Part shown: positions 4,407-6,504 of the stretch, one piece after another | Position numbering within the stretch: the stretch's first letter is position 1 | Layout of the letters: each line of letters starts with the position of its first letter | Assembly (NCBI GenBank): GCA_023417745.1 | Contig: JAEZEM010000471.1 | Coordinates: forward strand, 1-6,504 | Source: Pseudomonadota bacterium | Lineage (GTDB): Bacteria > Desulfobacterota > Desulfovibrionia > Desulfovibrionales > Desulfovibrionaceae | Reading direction: 5' to 3' | Length of the DNA stretch: 6,504 nucleotides | Position numbers and translations under genes: made by a program | The notes under the pieces: model-generated | The model's input: only the letters and a program-made list of their open reading frames with translations | What the model was told of the DNA's origin: nothing | Database searches by the model: none

Positions 4407-6504
4407 ATGGGCACGGTCTTTGCCGGGCTGAAAAACCTGGCCGCCAGTTTCACCCGGCGCAAAACTCCGGTCGACCGCGAGCAGTCGGCGGCAGTGTTCC
4501 GGGAAAAATACAACCGATTCCAGTCGCTGCTCGAATCCAACACCGAACTGCTTAAAATCTGTTCGGAAATCGAGGAGATGCTGCGCGGGCGCACGGTGTT
4601 CGGCATGGCCTTTATCCGCTCGCGCACCAGCCGGGCCATTTTTCACGCCATCCGCATGATCAAGAGCTACGAGGGCCTCTCGGGTCGGCCGCAGCCGGTG
4701 CTGGTCGCCCTGGTGGAGCGGCTTTCGGCCGAGATCAAGGCGCTTATTGAGACCCGGGTCAACCCGGCGCGCGGCCGCCTTGTCCTTGACCTTGGCGAGA
4801 TCACCGCCGAGATGGTGGACCAGGCCGGCGGCAAGTGCGCCAACCTCGGCGAGATCGCCGGCCGGGTCGGGCTGCCCGTGCCGCCGGGATTCGCCATCAC
4901 CACCGCCGCCTTTCAGGCCTTTTTCGAGGAAGCCGGCCTCTACGAAACCATCGCCAGCATCCGCCTGGGCATCGCCCCGGACGATCCGGCCTCCATGGCC
5001 GTCGCTGCCGAGGACATCCAGGCCGCCATCCTGCGCGCCCCCTTGCCCCAGACCGTGACCCGGGAAATCGACGCTGCCGCCGCCCGGCTGGAAGAAATCC
5101 TCGGCCCGGGCATGCGCCTGGCCGTGCGTTCCAGCGCCATCGGCGAGGACGGCGAGCTCTCTTTCGCCGGCCAGTACCTCACCATGTTAAACGTCAGCCG
5201 GGAGCGCCTGGCCGCATCCTATAAATTCGTCCTGGCCAGCCTTTTCACGCCCCGGGCCATGTCCTACCGGCTGCTCAAGGGCATCCCTGACGACGACGTG
5301 GCCATGGCCGCCGCCTGTCTGGCCCTGGTGCCGTCCAAGGCCGCCGGCGTGCTCTACACCCGGCTGCCCGAGGCCCCGGGCCGCGACGAACTGCTCATTA
5401 ACGCCGTCTGGGGCCTTGGCCCCTACGCCGTGGACGGGGTCATCACCCCTGACGCCTACCGCCTGGACCGCGACAGCCTGGAGCCGATGGCCACCGAGGT
5501 GGCCGACAAGCCCCGGATGCTGGTGGCCTCGCCGACCGGGGGCCTGACCGACGTGCCCGTGGCCGAGGAACTGCGCCGTCTCCCCTGTCTGACCCCGGAG
5601 CAGGCCCAGACCCTGGCCGGCTGGGGCATGGCCCTGGAGCGCCATTTCGGCCTGCCCCAGGACATGGAGTGGGCGATGACCGAAGATGGGGCGCTTACCG
5701 TGCTGCAATCGCGGCAATTAACCGCTCTGGCCGAGGCCGGGGCCGAGGCCGAGCCGCCGGTCGCGGGCTACGAGGTGGCGCTTTCCGGCGGGCAGACGGC
5801 CTGCGTCGGCGCGGCCTGCGGGCCGGTGCGGCTGGTGGGGCGCGACGAGGATCTGGACGATTTCCCGGACGGAGCTGTGCTGGTGGCTCCCCACAGCTCG
5901 CCGGGGTTCATGGTGGCCATGAAGCGGGCGGCGGCCATCGTGGCCGACCATGGCAGCGTCACCGGGCATATGGCTTCGCTGTCGCGGGAGTTCGGCGTGC
6001 CCACGCTCCTGGGGCTGGGCCAGGCCACCAAGATGCTCAAGGACGGCGAGACCGTCACCGTGGACGCCACGGGCTGCCGCATTTACCGGGGGCGGGTGGA
6101 GAGCTTGCTGGAAACGGCCGCCGAGGCCCCGGCGTTCATGGCCGGCACGCAGGTCCACGCCATTTTGGCCGAGGCGGCCAAGCGCGTTGTGCCGCTCACG
6201 CTGCTCAACCCCAAAGCCCCGGAATTTCGCCCGGAGTCCTGCACGAGCTTGCATGACGTCACCCGGCTTTTGCACGAGTGGTCCTACGGCTGCATGTTCG
6301 CCGTCAGCGACCTCGTGGCCGGCCAGGGCGGGGGCACGTACGTTCTCGATGCCACCACCGGCCTTGATCTCCACATCATCGATCTGGGCGGCGGCATCAA
6401 GCCCGAGGCGGCGGACAAATCGCGGGTGCGCCCTGGCGACATCGCTTCCAAGCCCTTTGTCGCGCTTTTAACGGGACTGGTGCTCAGCGAAGAGGCCAAG
6501 GCCC
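4407..6504 (+). CDS. PEP-synthase-like protein: ATP-grasp plus phosphohistidine domain, atypical C-terminus (3' end cut)
   Basis: 699 codons, open at the right edge. Start: ATG at 4407 with GGAGA at 4396-4400, six bases upstream. Residues 1-120 are a helical, charged region with no motif I recognise. An ATP-grasp (PPDK/PEP-synthase N-terminal) domain follows from about 125 to 440. It has 'AGGKCANLGEI' (K143), 'PVPPGF', 'VRSSAIGEDGELSFAGQ' (R241), 'NAVWGLGPYAVDG' (332 on), 'DMEW' (419-422) and 'LQSR' (433-436). A swivelling PEP-utiliser domain (about 480-560) has 'DHGSVTGHMASLSREFGVP', with H521 at the phosphohistidine position. From about 570 the sequence ('VVPLTLLNPKAPEF', 'CTSLHDVTRLLHEWS', 'LHIIDLGGGI') does not look like the PEP/pyruvate TIM barrel of PEP synthase or pyruvate phosphate dikinase. 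Expected chemistry is ATP-dependent phosphorylation of H521 and transfer to an acceptor that cannot be named. A pyruvate-utilising role is possible, and a phosphotransferase with another acceptor (as in rifampin phosphotransferase) is equally open. The domain call is firm and the substrate unknown. It is probably cytoplasmic: no signal peptide or membrane helix is seen. Confidence 0.88.
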   Translation, partial: MGTVFAGLKNLAASFTRRKTPVDREQSAAVFREKYNRFQSLLESNTELLKICSEIEEMLRGRTVFGMAFIRSRTSRAIFHAIRMIKSYEGLSGRPQPVLVALVERLSAEIKALIETRVNPARGRLVLDLGEITAEMVDQAGGKCANLGEIAGRVGLPVPPGFAITTAAFQAFFEEAGLYETIASIRLGIAPDDPASMAVAAEDIQAAILRAPLPQTVTREIDAAAARLEEILGPGMRLAVRSSAIGEDGELSFAGQYLTMLNVSRERLAASYKFVLASLFTPRAMSYRLLKGIPDDDVAMAAACLALVPSKAAGVLYTRLPEAPGRDELLINAVWGLGPYAVDGVITPDAYRLDRDSLEPMATEVADKPRMLVASPTGGLTDVPVAEELRRLPCLTPEQAQTLAGWGMALERHFGLPQDMEWAMTEDGALTVLQSRQLTALAEAGAEAEPPVAGYEVALSGGQTACVGAACGPVRLVGRDEDLDDFPDGAVLVAPHSSPGFMVAMKRAAAIVADHGSVTGHMASLSREFGVPTLLGLGQATKMLKDGETVTVDATGCRIYRGRVESLLETAAEAPAFMAGTQVHAILAEAAKRVVPLTLLNPKAPEFRPESCTSLHDVTRLLHEWSYGCMFAVSDLVAGQGGGTYVLDATTGLDLHIIDLGGGIKPEAADKSRVRPGDIASKPFVALLTGLVLSEEAKA

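Noticed and set aside
4280..4646. Longer minus-strand frames extending the small membrane ORF upstream or overlapping it in another frame.
   Set aside because: They are antisense to the start of the PEP-synthase-like gene, have arginine-rich shadow composition, and lack ribosome binding sites.
5187..6374. Several 170-220-codon frames on both strands within the PEP-synthase-like gene.
   Set aside because: All overlap conserved ATP-grasp or phosphohistidine motifs in the real frame and show the Gly/Arg/His bias of shadows.
1..6504. tRNA, rRNA, CRISPR array, insertion sequence or phage-like features.
   Set aside because: No cloverleaf, regularly spaced repeats, transposase motifs or terminal inverted repeats were seen on reading both strands.

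Overview
The window is very GC-rich, densely coding DNA. It reads like a chromosomal segment of a Desulfovibrionaceae-type sulfate reducer (Desulfovibrio/Solidesulfovibrio group). That placement is an inference from base composition, from a multi-domain phosphorelay kinase and a PEP-synthase-like protein of a style I associate with those genomes, and from an intergenic motif (GAGAATGCCTCCGGCGGCC followed by a G-run/C-run hairpin) that I recall as a recurrent repeat there. No search was run.

Layout. Positions 1-923 (minus) hold a Sel1/TPR-like repeat protein with an N-terminal export or anchor segment, cut by the left edge. Positions 999-1496 (minus) hold a complete CpaA-type (A24) prepilin peptidase. 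It lies 75 bases upstream of the Sel1 gene on the same strand, so the two may be co-transcribed. After a 156-base divergent intergenic region, 1653-4115 (plus) encodes an 820-residue soluble hybrid histidine kinase with the order HisKA, HATPase, REC, Hpt, REC and a helical C-terminal segment. Its stop codon lies exactly in the loop of a perfect 11-bp inverted repeat that belongs to the putative dispersed element. Positions 4116-4406 are mostly intergenic. Inside them is a 30-codon single-membrane-helix ORF on the minus strand (4187-4279) with its own well-spaced ribosome binding site and promoter-like hexamers. From 4407 to the right edge (plus) runs a PEP-synthase-like protein with an ATP-grasp domain and a phosphohistidine swivel domain, but with no sign of the usual PEP/pyruvate TIM barrel in the part visible.

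How they may work together. CpaA would process type IVb (Tad/Flp) pilins, but no pilin or other Tad gene is visible, and the Sel1 protein is the only candidate partner. The divergent kinase has no sensor or membrane segment of its own, so it must take its signal from a partner protein or from its own cysteine-rich second receiver. The PEP-synthase-like protein looks independent of the others. No RNA genes, CRISPR array, insertion sequence or phage genes are seen. The points most worth checking are the non-TIM C-terminus of the PEP-synthase-like protein, the hidden 30-residue membrane ORF, the cysteine clustering in the second receiver, and the repeat that supplies the kinase's last codons and stop.
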